DNA of 64,000 nucleotides. Source: Ariolimax columbianus (lineage: Eukaryota > Mollusca > Gastropoda > Stylommatophora > Arionidae). This document shows, piece after piece, positions 1 through 9,500 of this stretch. Location of the stretch: positions 88,369,704-88,433,703 of the forward strand of contig JAVGWX010000002.1 in NCBI GenBank assembly GCA_036924085.1, written 5' to 3'. Below the pieces are notes generated by a model. That model searched no databases. It worked only from the letters and a program-made list of their open reading frames with translations, and was not told where the DNA came from. The stretch's first letter is position 1. Each line of letters starts with the position of its first letter. The position numbers and the translations under genes are program-made.

Positions 1-700
1 TGGAATGGTATCTGCACGTGTTTATCAATTGTTGTCTAGTGCCATACAAAGTGTTCCATTTAACCGGCCTCGGAGGAAGAAGCATTGTCGTAAAATCATT
101 GAGCGATGAGCACTCAAAGGGATGATGATCAACGGTTTCATATGGGTGTGTACACAGCTGGCTCTCATGAGTATGTTGTGGTTGGATTCCGTTCAGGTGC
201 TTGCTTAGTGGGATGTGTTGGGTTCTCAGTCGGGAAAAGGGTCCTCTGATCCTTCCTTGGGAGTTATACTGTCATTTGGACTGGGACTACATACCTCCCT
301 CCCCGTGTTTCCTATGGCCCATCTGTTCAGCCAAGTTGCACTGTAAGCTGTTCGTATGAGCTGTTTGTTAAGTTGATACTGAATGTGGCTTTTCTTGTAT
401 TGATTCGTTCCTTGCTAGTCTACGTTCCTCTTTCTAACACTACCCACGAGACCTCGTGCAGCCGAATGCCTAGATTTACAAGCACTCAGACTGACAGCCA
501 CAGCATTAAACTACTGCTCACGATTATACAGGGGAAAACTAGAGGTACAATAGACAACCACGTTCCGTGTGAGCAATTTTGATTTCGATAGAACAGCATT
601 ACAAGCGAACTGCTGTATTCTGTATAAGGACACTAACAGCAACAAATATAGAGCAGACAAAAGTAGAACTACAGAGAAACATTCTAAGTCTGCTTTGTAG
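1..700. other. No recognisable feature
   Basis: I see no gene, RNA or known repeat here. The one ORF (373-582, 69 codons) has no recognisable motif and is probably chance. Confidence 0.5.
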
Positions 701-701
701 A

Positions 702-870
702 CTACACCACAACAACCTACATCTTACACCACAACATCTTACACCATAGCAACCTACATCTTACACCACAACAACATCTTACACCACTACAACATACATC
801 TTACACCACAACAACCTACATCTTACACCACAACAACCTACATCTTACACCACAACATCTTACACCATAG
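702..870. repeat. Minisatellite, CACAACAACCTACATCTTACAC-type
   Basis: Irregular tandem repeats of an about 22-bp unit (CACCACAACAACCTACATCTTA), alternating with a shorter unit lacking the CCTACA part. About eight units are visible. Confidence 0.85.
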
Positions 871-924
871 TGAATTTGTTTTATTTCTATGTGTGCAGGC
901 ACAATATGAGTTCCGTCATTTAGT

Positions 925-1175
925 CAGCCTAGGAATGTGATGTTTCAGAGGGGTTTTCTAGGTCTGACTGACGAGATGTTGATCGACTTAGTAATCCCTC
1001 TAGTAGTGAGCGTCACGCAGATGAAGCCAAGCATAGCACAACCGCCTGCAGAATCACTGTCCACCTTCATAGCACGCTCGGGATGTGAAGAAAGCTACTT
1101 CAACCCGCTACTTAACGCCAATTTCAGGGCACATAAAAGAATAGACTTACTCATTGTCGGCAACAACAACAAACA
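925..1175 (+). mobile_element. Repeat F copy, partial
   Basis: This matches the F copies near 5.5, 15.0, 22.9, 31.9 and 54.3 kb. Shared landmarks are a GTCTGACTGACGAG-like start, CACGCAGATGAAGCCAAGCATAGCACAACCG, a CAGCACGCTCGGGATGTGA block and a TTACTCATTGTGGGC end. The ORF at 937-1215 crosses this repeat and is not a host gene. Family F behaves as a non-autonomous, SINE-like dispersed repeat of about 250-330 bp. No tRNA-like head is evident. Confidence 0.75.
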
Positions 1176-1212
1176 ACAACACCGTATTTGGACCTGTGCA
1201 GACTATACATGC

Positions 1213-1495
1213 TAGGTAGCTTGACTTTGGGATGACACGACTGATTTACAATCCCAATGAACTGGGTTCGAATACCGCCCTGTCCAGTTTGGCAGACACG
1301 GCGTTTTGATATTGTTGACATCGCTCCTCCGACTACGGTAAGTAATGGCGACCTACCGTACTGTGCATATGCCAAGAATCTTATAACAACCAAATTGGTT
1401 GGCGATTGTAAGAAGCGACGTTCTGCAAAGGACATACTACTTACATACATTTGATTGCTGACTTCGGCAATGACAAACTAATTAAATGTCAACAA
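1213..1495 (+). mobile_element. tRNA-headed SINE-like element
   Basis: A polymerase III-type promoter can be read. The A-box-like TAGCTTGACTTTGG lies at 1217-1230 and the B box GGGTTCGAATACC at 1264-1276, about 35 bp apart as in tRNA genes. It does not fold into a full tRNA with a matching acceptor stem, so a tRNA-derived SINE is more likely than a working tRNA. No second copy was found in this window. Confidence 0.5.
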
Positions 1496-1562
1496 TAAAT
1501 ATGTAGAATGGAAAAGAGACAAGAATACTGAGTGCAATATCTGGCAGAATTGACTTTTAATA

Positions 1563-2162
1563 GCATCATCATCATGCAAAATGTCCTTTGTAGAATGCCG
1601 CTCACATAACACTCGATCCCTGGCCAGTCTCTGACATTGTCAAACCCAGAGCCTCTGAAATCTCAAATGTCCATCTTGTTCTAGGTCTACCTCTGCTTCT
1701 TCGTTTTCCAGCTACCATACCATCCAGTATGTTAATTTTCTAGACGTGATGTTTTTTATTAGCCAGTTTTGTTTTATATCGAGTTCCTGTAGGATTTCTG
1801 CGTTTTTCTTTTTGACTGTCATGGCATTTTGAGCACTTCCTGTAGCATGTTAGATCGAGAGATTGAACCTTCCGTTTTTAAGGTTTGTGTGGTTGACCAT
1901 GTCTCCGCATCCTTACTTTGTCACTTGGAAAGTCTTCATGATATTTATTTGTGTCCTTTTGTTAGTTTTCTGAAATTCGTTTTTCATTTTACTTAACCAC
2001 AGCTGTGCCGTGGCCATTCCTTTCTTGATTTCTTTTAGACAATTTCCGTTCTTGCTGATTGTCGAGTTGAGATGTTCAAAACTCATGACGTTCGGAACTT
2101 GCTGCTTTTCTAGGATACATTTGTTTGGTTTTGGTCTTGTCAGTGCTTATCATCTTAGGATT
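1563..2162 (-). mobile_element. LINE 3' end (RT C-terminal remnant)
   Basis: Read on the minus strand, about 1720-1600 gives a G-K-R-R-S-R-G-R-P-R-T-R-W motif followed by an ISEALG-like stretch. This is the basic C-terminal signature of many animal LINE ORF2 proteins. It ends in a short (ATG)n tail at 1565-1575. Upstream sequence is decayed, with frame breaks. The same family appears to recur at 17.0-17.3 kb. Confidence 0.6.
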
Positions 2163-2261
2163 GCAGCTGTTTATGAATATACTATATTGTTCCTTGCAGC
2201 TGTTTATGAATATACGATGTTGTTCCTTGCAGCTGTTTATGAATATACGATGTTGTTACTA
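2163..2261. repeat. 33-bp tandem repeat, 3 copies
   Basis: Three near-identical 33-bp units begin GCAGCTGTTTATGAATATAC. The period is a multiple of three, so a spurious ORF runs through as A-A-V-Y-E-Y-T-x-L-F-L repeats. Confidence 0.9.
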
Positions 2262-2328
2262 GCTGTGTTATATAACCGGCAGCGTTCTTGAAAAGGACAG
2301 ATGTATCATTTGCATGTCTTCTTCTTTT

Positions 2329-2594
2329 GTCGTTTCACTTTCTACCGGGTTGTAGCCCAGTGTCGTTTCACTTTCTACCGGGTTATAGCCCAGTGCCGTC
2401 TCACTTTCTACCGGGTTGTAGCCTAGTGTCGTCTCACTTTCTACCCGGTTGTAGCCCAGCGTCGTCTCACTTTCTACCCGGTTGTAGCCCAGTGTCGTCT
2501 AGGTTTCTACCGGGTTGTAGCCCAGTGTCGTCTCACTTTCTACCGGGCTGTAGCCCAGTGTCGTCTCACTTTCTACCGGGTTGTAGCCCAGTGT
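2329..2594. repeat. 33-bp minisatellite, 8 copies
   Basis: Eight 33-bp units of the type TTTCTACCGGGTTGTAGCCC plus AGTGTCGTCTCAC. The ORF reading FLPGCSPVSSH repeats is an artefact of a period divisible by three. Confidence 0.95.
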
Positions 2595-2975
2595 AGTTGT
2601 ATGTATTTGTCTCTCGTCTCTCTCGTGGTCCGAGTAACATAGTTCCCCATTTTACGACAGGTCTTGTTTACGTTGTCTATCCACCTTTTCCTCCGTCTTC
2701 TTCTCGCCCTTCCTCCTGTTCTTATCCCGTAGAAGGTTACATGAACAACGCGGTCGGGCTGCATGAACACAATCGGGCATTGTGCACGCACCTCGAACCA
2801 GTCCGATATCTCTCCATTTATTCTGACCGTTGCGTGTTGTCCTTGGTACGATGTTTCGATCAGTCGAATCAGATGCGCGGCGAATCCCCATGTCTGTCAT
2901 GATTGTCTGTATCTTTTCGTGTCGTACACAACAGAAAGCCTTGGTATAATCTATGAAGCTTTAAATGAACGATTT
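2590..2975 (-). mobile_element. Internally deleted LINE fragment (RT motif A joined to C-terminus)
   Basis: On the minus strand the sequence from about 2950 reads Y-T-K-A-F-C-C-V-R-H-E-K, an RT motif A region whose usual D after F is replaced by C. It then reads M-T-D-M-G-I-R and, in the next frame, G-E-I-S-D-W-F-E-V-R. It then jumps to a basic tail, R-A-R-R-R-R-R-K-R-W-I-D-N-V. Motifs B and C of the RT are missing between these parts. I infer an internal deletion of more than 1 kb and a dead copy. It abuts LINE A head-on at about 2975. Confidence 0.65.
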
Positions 2976-3882
2976 GGACATTGATATCGGATCCATGATT
3001 GCAAAATTTGCTTATGAAACAAAACTATACAGTAGTGTCTCATATAAAGCAGAAGGGGACATATTGAAGTCGAATTTAGATCAAATTTGAGAATGGTCTG
3101 TGAGCTGGCAAATAGAGTTTAATGTAGATAAATGTACAGTCATCCGTAAGTGTAGATACAATATGGAACATAATTACAGAATGGGCTAGAATAATATTGG
3201 AATGATAGAAAAGGAAAGGGACCTAGAGGTTACAATAGATCATACAGGTAAGGTGAGTGAGCAAGTTCAGGTAGCAGAGAAAAAGGCAAATGCAATCTCA
3301 GGTATGATAAAAAGAAATATTAAACATAGGAGCAAGGAAGTGATAGTCAAACTGTTTGAAGCATTAGTTAGACCTAGATTGGAGTACTATGTAGTGTGGA
3401 ATACTAAGCGTAGAGGAGATGTTTAACATGCTGGAAAGAATACAAAAAATAGCAACAAAGCTGTTAGTGGGATTCCAGAATTACAGTAAATAGAAAAGAC
3501 TCAGAAATACTGGCCTACAGAGTCTAAACAAGAGAAGAATTAGAGGTGACTTAATACAGGTTTATAAGATAATCAAATGAACGGATAAATTAGACTATAA
3601 CAATTTTTTTTTTCCTCAAAATACAACCACCGACAAGAACAAGAGGGCATAGCTACAAATTAACTAAAAGAAGGTCCAGATTAGATATTGGGAAATAATT
3701 TTTTAGTCAGAGAGTGGTGAATACTTGAAATGCATTGTCACAGGACGTAGTGGAGGCAGGGACAATTAAGAATAGATTGGATGCGCATAGTTTTTATAGC
3801 GAGGACCTTTAAATGAACCTGGTTGTATACAGACTGCAGAGTCTTCTAAACCAGTATAAAGACGTTAAGTTAAGTTCATCAG
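2976..3882 (+). mobile_element. LINE A copy, 5'-truncated, decayed
   Basis: This begins with codons matching S-M-I-A-K-F-A then Y-E-T-K-L-Y, so the RT motif C region FADDTKL has decayed. It continues through S-W-Q-I-E-F-N-V-D-K-C-T-V and E-R-D-L-E-V-T-I-D. An ORF at 3202-3426 holds the segment ending V-R-P-R-L-E-Y-Y. It ends in the family 3' terminus AACCAGTATAAAGACGTTAAG at about 3882. Stops and frameshifts make it non-functional. The 3' sequence matches the copies at 15.9, 24.0 (minus), 29.8, 45.8, 49.7 (minus) and 55.2 kb. Confidence 0.85.
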
Positions 3883-3889
3883 GTGGATA

Positions 3890-4110
3890 AGTCGACGCTG
3901 TACTTACTCTCTGCACCATTAAATAATATTGCTCATGTTGAGGATGTGATCTCTCATGACTCCAGTCCGTCTAAAACCAGCCTGAGCGACATATACTTTC
4001 CTATTGATTTTGTTTTCTAACCTTCTCATGATAATCCGGAGGAGGATTTTGCTAGGATGACTAATTAGAGAGATGGTTCGGTTGTTAGTGCATTGCTTCA
4101 GATCACCAGA
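3890..4110 (-). mobile_element. RT fragment (fingers/palm)
   Basis: The minus strand reads N-N-R-T-I-S-L-I-S-H-P-S-K-I-L-L-R-I-I, then R-R-L-E-N-K-I and Q-A-G-F-R. This is the conserved segment after 'NYR' in LINE reverse transcriptases. It is a short remnant. The same segment recurs at 36.1-36.35 kb. Confidence 0.65.
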
Positions 4111-4375
4111 CTTTGGGAATGGATATATCTTTTCATCATATATGGATGCAATGATAGTATTGAGACAATGCTATGTACTGTTCTGGTTAACATTTACACA
4201 GACAGACAGGTAGAGGAAATAACAAGACTCATTATCTGTGGACTATCAATAGATTATCCCATCCAGGTGGATGATACATTTCTGCTTGCTGAAATCAGGC
4301 AAGAACAACAGGGATCGGTGAATGAATTACAGAAGAAAAGTCAGGTACACGGGATATTGATTGAACATTGACCCT
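4093..4375 (+). mobile_element. Possible RT motif C remnant, opposite strand
   Basis: The ORF contains I-Q-V-D-D-T-F-L-L-A-E, resembling the YADDTVLLAE motif of LINE RTs, followed by a Q-x-x-V-N-E-L-Q-K-K-S stretch. It is on the opposite strand to its left neighbour, so the two are inverted pieces. This is a weak similarity by eye. Confidence 0.35.
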
Positions 4376-4384
4376 GAGAATTCT

Positions 4385-4790
4385 TCATCTTCTTCTTCGC
4401 CGTTCATTCTCAAACTTCTGCTGACAAGCTCTGAACATTCTCAAACTTTGGTACCAAGCTCTGAACATTCTCAAACTCCCGCTACGAAGCTCTAAACATT
4501 CTCAAACTTCTGCTACCAAGCTCTGAACATTCTCAAACTCCCTCTACCAAGCTCTGAACGTTCTCAAACTTCTGCTGCCAAGCCCTGAACATTCTCAAAC
4601 TCCCGCTACCAAGCTCTGAACGTTCTCAAACTTCTGCTGCCAAGCCCTGAACGTTCTCAAACTCCCGCTACCAAGCTCTGAACGTTCTCAAACTTCTGCT
4701 GCCAAGCCCTGAACATTCTCAGACATCTGCTGCCAAGCTCTGAGCGTTCTAAGACTTCTGCTGCCAAGCTCTGAAAAGGGATTCGCAAGT
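4385..4790. repeat. 31-bp minisatellite grown from a SINE E 3' end
   Basis: About 12 units of 31 bp such as CTCAAACTCCCGCTACCAAG plus CTCTGAACGTT. The unit matches the 3' end of SINE E read in reverse, GTTCTCAATCTCCCGCTACC. The array runs directly into the SINE E copy at 4760-5085, so it was seeded within that element. Confidence 0.85.
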
Positions 4791-5085
4791 AGCAGGAAGT
4801 AGTCCGGAGAACGAAATGCCTGATGTCGTAGTTTACAGCTTGACTGCGATATTTGTATATTTCGGTCCGAGACATCCGACTTCGGCACGACATTGTTGGG
4901 TAACGGGTTAGCCTTCCGTCTTCGACCCATCCTCCAAAACCAGTGTGCCCAGTCTCAGTCTCTGATCCAGGATCGCCACATGGATGTTGAGATGGTTCTC
5001 AGCAGCTCTCGTTCGCTGACCCTGACGCTAGTGGTCCAGCCTTGTGTCGCTGACCACTACTGTTCATGCACTTTCTCAGCATCTT
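4760..5085 (-). mobile_element. SINE E copy
   Basis: On the minus strand it carries the family landmarks. These are a GCTGACCCTGACGC-like 5' block, the GATCCTGGAT block, the GAAGTCGGATG core, the GTCAAGCTGTAAACTACGAC block and the AGCAGGAAGTAGTCCGG-type end. Its 3' terminus is replaced by the 31-bp minisatellite on the left. Confidence 0.75.
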
Positions 5086-5269
5086 GATCCACTGAAAAAA
5101 ACAACAACTTTGATAACAAGCAAAGCAGACAAGAAGTCTGCACTCCAGATAAGAACGTCGGATCAAACAAGAGAAGGTCAGGAACTTGTCCTAGCCTGGA
5201 AACACAAAACTGACGATGGAGCATGCAGAAAAAAAGAAGCAATTGATGACTGCATCTGTTTTCGGGGAA

Positions 5270-5490
5270 CAGTCAGGCACAACATATTGACCAGGACGTC
5301 GCGCCAGGGTCAGGCACACAATACTGTCCAGGACGTCGTGCCTGGGTCAGTCACAAAATACTGACCAGGACGTCGCGCCAGGGTCAGGCACAAAATACTG
5401 TCCAGGACGTCGTGCCAGGGTCAGTCACAAAACACTGACCAGGACGTCGCGCCAGGGTCAGGCACAAATTACTGACCAAGACCACGATCT
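5270..5490. repeat. 37-bp minisatellite, 5' block of repeat F
   Basis: Five to six units of about 37 bp (CCAGGACGTCGCGCCAGGGTC plus AGGCACAAAATACTGA, written in two parts). The unit aligns with the 37-bp array at 53985-54215. Both sit immediately 5' of a repeat F copy. Confidence 0.85.
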
Positions 5491-5735
5491 CTCTTCCATG
5501 TAGCGTTCCCTGGAAACAGGCTTTTTTCAAGGCAGCCTGTCTGACGAGATGTGGGTCGACGTGAAACTTTCAGCAGTGAGCGCCACGCAGATGAAGCCAA
5601 TCATAGCACAACCGACTGGAGGACTATGGCCCACCTTCATCAGCACGCTCGGGATGTGAGGAAAGCCACTACTTAACGTACTTTTCAGGGCGCATAAACT
5701 TACTCATTATGGGCATTCAACAAGAACATCTGTTT
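5491..5735 (+). mobile_element. Repeat F copy
   Basis: Body of repeat F. It has the AGGCAGCCTGTCTGACGAG start, the GCCACGCAGATGAAGCC block, the CAGCACGCTCGGGATGTGA block, and ends at TTACTCATTATGGGCATTCAAC. Confidence 0.8.
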
Positions 5736-5799
5736 TCAGCAACATGGGTCAAGCGTTTGTACCCAAACAAATATCTCACAAATGATCATAAGAAGGGAA

Positions 5800-6065
5800 C
5801 GGCGGCTAGTGGTTAAGTGACACGGCTCACAACCCGCAGGTGATGGGTGCGCGCCCCAATCACAACACCGGCCGTTATTCCGGGAAACAAATCCTTAAAA
5901 AATGCAGCAGGAAGCAGACCATTACATAAAATGTATGCTAAAGTCGGATGCACTGTGCCGACAGGCGCAAAATAAAAACATAGTGCAACGCACACCGCCT
6001 TGGGAAATAGAGAAATAAGGTGAGCGCATCCACCCCCCACCCCAACAAAAAAGAAATATTGATCA
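5800..6065 (+). mobile_element. SINE D copy (tRNA-derived)
   Basis: Its head GGCGGCTAGTGGTTAAGTGAC is A-box-like; the B box region (GGGTGCGCGCCCC) is degenerate. The body matches the copy at 54461-54690: a GCCGTTATTCCGGG-like block, the AAAGTCGGATGCACTG core, AAAATAAAAACATAGTGCAACGCACACCGCC, and an A-rich end. A TGATCAT heptamer lies just before and just after and may be the target-site duplication. The ORF at 5813-6106 is an artefact. Confidence 0.8.
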
Positions 6066-6405
6066 TTGTTAAATAACCTCGTGCTTACTGTACCGGGTAA
6101 AACCATCGGCGATGAACCACAGGTGGATATCTAGAACAATCGAGCAAATCTCGGTTAAAGACAGAATGACAAATAAGAAAGTCTCGAAGAAGTTCAGACT
6201 GCGAAGCGAAATAATGAACGAAATCAAGAGTGCGACATTTCGCGTGTTTTGGTCAAATCGAAAGTCATGACACTTTACTGACAACCATACTGGAAGACAC
6301 GGTACAGAACAAGCCTACAAACGGCTTGTGGAAAATAACACTATAAATAGAAGGATAACATATAATACTACAAATAATAATGTTCGCCTAGACCTCAGAG
6401 GCCCG
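6066..6405. other. No recognisable feature
   Basis: No gene or repeat was recognised between SINE D and the next LINE remnant. The short minus-strand ORFs here have no motif that I recognise. Confidence 0.4.
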
Positions 6406-6409
6406 TTAA

Positions 6410-6600
6410 GTGGATTAACCATTGCTAGGGACACATACTGCAGCAACAAATGGACACTTGGGGTATGTATTTGTCTTTCAGCTCTCTTGTAGCTCAAGTA
6501 ACACTTTTACCCATTCTACGGCAGATCTCGTTTACTCCTTTCTTCGGTCTACCTCTTGCGCTTCTTCCTGATGTTCTCCTGCAGAAGGTTGTAAATTAAA
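6410..6600 (-). mobile_element. LINE 3' end remnant
   Basis: Similar to the end of the LINE at 2590-2730, with shared blocks around the AGCTC/CGAGTAACA and TTTTACCCATTCTACGGCAG stretches. It encodes a decayed basic C-terminal tail on the minus strand, with several stops. Confidence 0.5.
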
Positions 6601-6936
6601 ACTTGAAATGAAAAAGTTATTGTTTCGCCTCAGCAAGCTGAACGTTGTGTATCACCAAAAATCAGCGTCTCGCCACAAACAAGAAATGTCCAGCCGATTT
6701 GCCCTTTAAATGTGAGGCTGCCGATTGTTCCGGTGTCGATTCATTAATTAGTTCAGCTCTCCGAATATCTGTATCCTGATGGTGTATCGACCGAATTGTG
6801 GATTCATTACCCCCGATGTCGCCGCATACGTATGCTACGTCAGAGAGCGAAGTTGATCTAACACTTGTACTGTATCAATGAGACTCCTTACATCCTTTTT
6901 CTTTCGTTTGGTCACATTTTCCAACATTCTCAGTTA
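6601..6936. other. No recognisable feature
   Basis: No gene or repeat similarity to the rest of the window was seen. Confidence 0.4.
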
Positions 6937-7275
6937 CGCTTGCTGCAGCGGTCAGCGACCCATAGCTGACTGCTAGCGTCAGGGCCAGCGAACAAGAGCA
7001 GCCAAAACCCTTCTACACCTCCACGTGGTGATCCTGGATAACAGGCTGCAGCAGAGCATATTGGTTAAGGTAAAAGGGTACAAAGAGGGAAGGCTAACCT
7101 ATTACTCAAAAATGCATGCTGAAGTCGAATGTGTCAGACCGAGATGTGCAAATATCGCAGTCAAGCCGTAAACTACGAAACAGTGCATTCCGTTTTCCAG
7201 ACAACATCCTGCTTCTTGCAAAGCGTTTCTCCGGTTTGGTAGCGGGAAATTGAGAACGAACGAAGTAGAAGAAAG
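6937..7275 (+). mobile_element. SINE E copy, nearly full length
   Basis: It starts in GCTGCAGCGGTCAGCGACCC. It continues through CTGACGCTAGC (reverse sense), a GTGGTGATCCTGGATAAC block, the AAAAATGCATGCTGAAGTCG core, GTAAACTACGA, and GGTTTGGTAGCGGGAAATTG. It ends in the GAACGAAC tail. It is collinear with the copy at 21810-22166. Confidence 0.85.
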
Positions 7276-7481
7276 AGGAAGTTACACTTGCATTATGCTG
7301 GAATGGCATGCTACATTTTTTTGAAATATCCAAAAAGCAGCGGCAGACAGCAACAAAAATAAGAAACATGAATTACATGAGAAAGAGCAGCAAAGATGAC
7401 GCCGTAACATGATGCAGGTCTACATTGCTCTGCTGTTTTAGTTCATTATAGATACCGCCAGACCATAAATTTGCCGGGAAT

Positions 7482-8336
7482 TCACATTAGTCGACGACTT
7501 ACACTTGTGTTCACTGAAACGTGTTGATGTTTTCTATTTGGACTGGTTAATTCGTTCGTGTTGTGTGTTTTCTTCTGTCCGATTATCCTGAAATGGACAT
7601 CGGCTATATCTTCTTCTTCTTCTTCGTACGCTGTCAGACGTTCAACTTGAATTTGTTCGAAGAAAGCAGCTGTCATCCTGAGGCTGTCTACACTGCCATA
7701 GAGCTTGTCTAGTTTTGCCACTGGTGATGGCCACATGTGCTTTGTCTGGTCCTCGTATGTCGGGCAATTTTGCAGCAGATGTTCAGCGGTCATTTTCCCT
7801 GTGCCACAGGTGGATTCGTCAGTGCCACCCATCTTCAATTTATTGAATAGATGGTACCTCAGTCTGTTATGGCCTGTGCGGAGTCTGAAAACCACGACCT
7901 GCTCTCTTCTGTTCAGCTGGTAGTAGGCATCATTTTTTGTGTAGCCAGTATGTTCTGTTTCCAATTTGGCCATGTATCTGGCCCTAATAAACCTTTTGGA
8001 CTCTTCGTCGGTCGCACTAGAATCTGGTTGTGGTAGTCTTACACCTTCTTTTGCCAGTCTGTCTGCCTCCTCGTTGCCTTGGATGTTACAGTGGGATGGA
8101 ACCCACTGTACCACTACTCTTTTTGGTGCGGACTGCTGGCATAGTTGACAGAGTACTGCTCTTAAATCATTAAGTTCAGTATTTTTCTGGCTTTTTAGTG
8201 CTTTGACTACGGCCAGGGCATCTGTAAACAGGACTATCTGGCTTCCATTGCTTTCGCCTGTCAGCATTGCTTCTACTGCAGCCTTCAGTGCCTCTGCCTC
8301 CGCTCTGAAATTGCTTGAGAATTTTTCAGTTGCCAC
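7482..8336 (-). pseudogene. LINE B RNase H/C-terminal ORF remnant reading into C2
   Basis: 284 codons. RNase H residues are visible: Glu in R-A-E-A-E-A-L (about residues 11-17), Asp39 in F-T-D-A-L-A, and Asp92 in N-E-E-A-D-R-L-A-K-E-G. The WVPSHC segment precedes the last. The first catalytic Asp (TDGS) lies upstream, beyond the poly-C frameshift. Residues 145-230 are the RLRTGHNRLR...CGTGKMTAEHLLQNC region. Other copies read DEC-x-CG there, but this one reads D-E-S-T-C-G, so one Cys is lost. The last 45 residues or so are not LINE protein: they read through the GAA tail (poly-Glu) into flanking C2 DNA. It is dead. Confidence 0.85.
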
Positions 8337-8472
8337 TGACAGTGCTATTTTTCTACCATTTGGTAGGCTCAGGAATACCCCCCCCCCCCCTCTTCCCCCA
8401 TCTATTCTGTGTTGTGTTTGTTATAGAACCGTCGGTGTATGCATGGATGCAGTCCATGCTTGGGTAGTTTTC
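7610..8472 (-). mobile_element. LINE B copy, 5'-truncated (RNase H and C-terminal domain)
   Basis: A 5'-truncated non-LTR retrotransposon on the minus strand, ending in CAGCGTACGAAGAAG plus a (GAA)n tail at 7610-7626. It encodes the RNase H domain and a following Cys/His region. Truncation at the 5' end, the simple tail and the 12-bp TSD are the signature of target-primed reverse transcription. A run of 12 or more C at about 8379-8391 breaks the frame between the first catalytic Asp (TDGS, near 8420) and the rest of the domain. Confidence 0.9.
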
Positions 8473-8765
8473 CATCGGCTATATGAATAGCACTACGCTT
8501 AAACATGTCATTTTTCACGGTCAAATCAATTAATGAGACTGGCGCCCTTCGCCCTAGCTGCAAACAGTGTCAGCTTTGTTGTGTGAAATTTAGACAAAGC
8601 TTTAATGAACAATCACCTGGAGAGAGATAGACTCCGCCAGGTGTGTAGCGGCCCAAAACACACAGTTGTAAATTTATTGAATGGCGGGAGCTGGTACGGC
8701 AAACTACAATAACGGTGTCTCAACATCCTTCTAGGTTATGGGACTGATGATGATGAATTACAAAA

Positions 8766-9326
8766 CTCTTGATAAACAAAAGAAGAGTGGCGAGAATAAG
8801 GGAACTTCCTGATCCTGCTGGAGCCCATCTGGAGCCCGTCTAGTTGGTGTGTCAGTGGGTGTGTCAGTGTGTTGTTTTTGCTATGCACGTCTGTGAATAA
8901 CCAGGAATTTCCGTGAACGATGTACAATGGGTTACAATTCATGTCCAGCGAATTATCGAAACCGTGAATATTGAGGATAGGGATATTGAAGATTGACTGC
9001 ATATAATTAAACACATACTGTTTTCATGCGTCTGAGTCACAACCAGTTTTTATGCAGGTTTGTAGCTAGATCACTTCACGTATACCGTATTTTGTATCGC
9101 CAGAGCGAGGTGCCCGTCTAGCGGAATTATCAGATTTGATTCGGGGGTCAGTTAGACAGACGTACAGCAAGGTGTAGGCGAACAAACAGTAATACATGGC
9201 TAAACAGATTGACAGCTGGGTATACAGACACATAGAGACACAGATATGAATATAGACAGACACGTTTATAGAAAGAAGCGTAGTTAGACGGACATCTTTA
9301 CATACGTGGACAGACTGACACGTACG
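8766..9326. other. No recognisable gene
   Basis: Between C2 and the mariner TIR I see only unassigned sequence, with a weakly CAGACA-rich stretch at about 9150-9320. No convincing ORF. Confidence 0.4.
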
Positions 9327-9500
9327 AGGCGTGTTCATATGAAACCGGACCGAACTGCAACAAGTGAACATTCGTACGATGCGCATGATGACGTCACTTC
9401 TAGTGTAAACAGCGCATACCAACCGTCAAGTTTGCAAAATTTCATTATCCTCTGACTCATAGTTTCCTCAGCAGACCGTTGAAAAGATGGCGTGTGTGAT

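Larger units (their letters stand above)
7390..8765 (+). mobile_element. Repeat C2 copy split by LINE B
   Basis: The C2 5' part (about 7390-7609) and 3' part (8473-8765) are collinear with uninterrupted C2 copies at 28.8 and 57.2 kb. The interruption at 7610-8472 is a LINE B insertion. Both junctions carry CATCGGCTATAT (7598-7609 and 8473-8484), a 12-bp target-site duplication that occurs once in the intact copies. Confidence 0.9.

Noticed and set aside
937..1215. 92-codon ORF as a gene
   Set aside because: It crosses repeat F and recurs only as decayed F DNA elsewhere.
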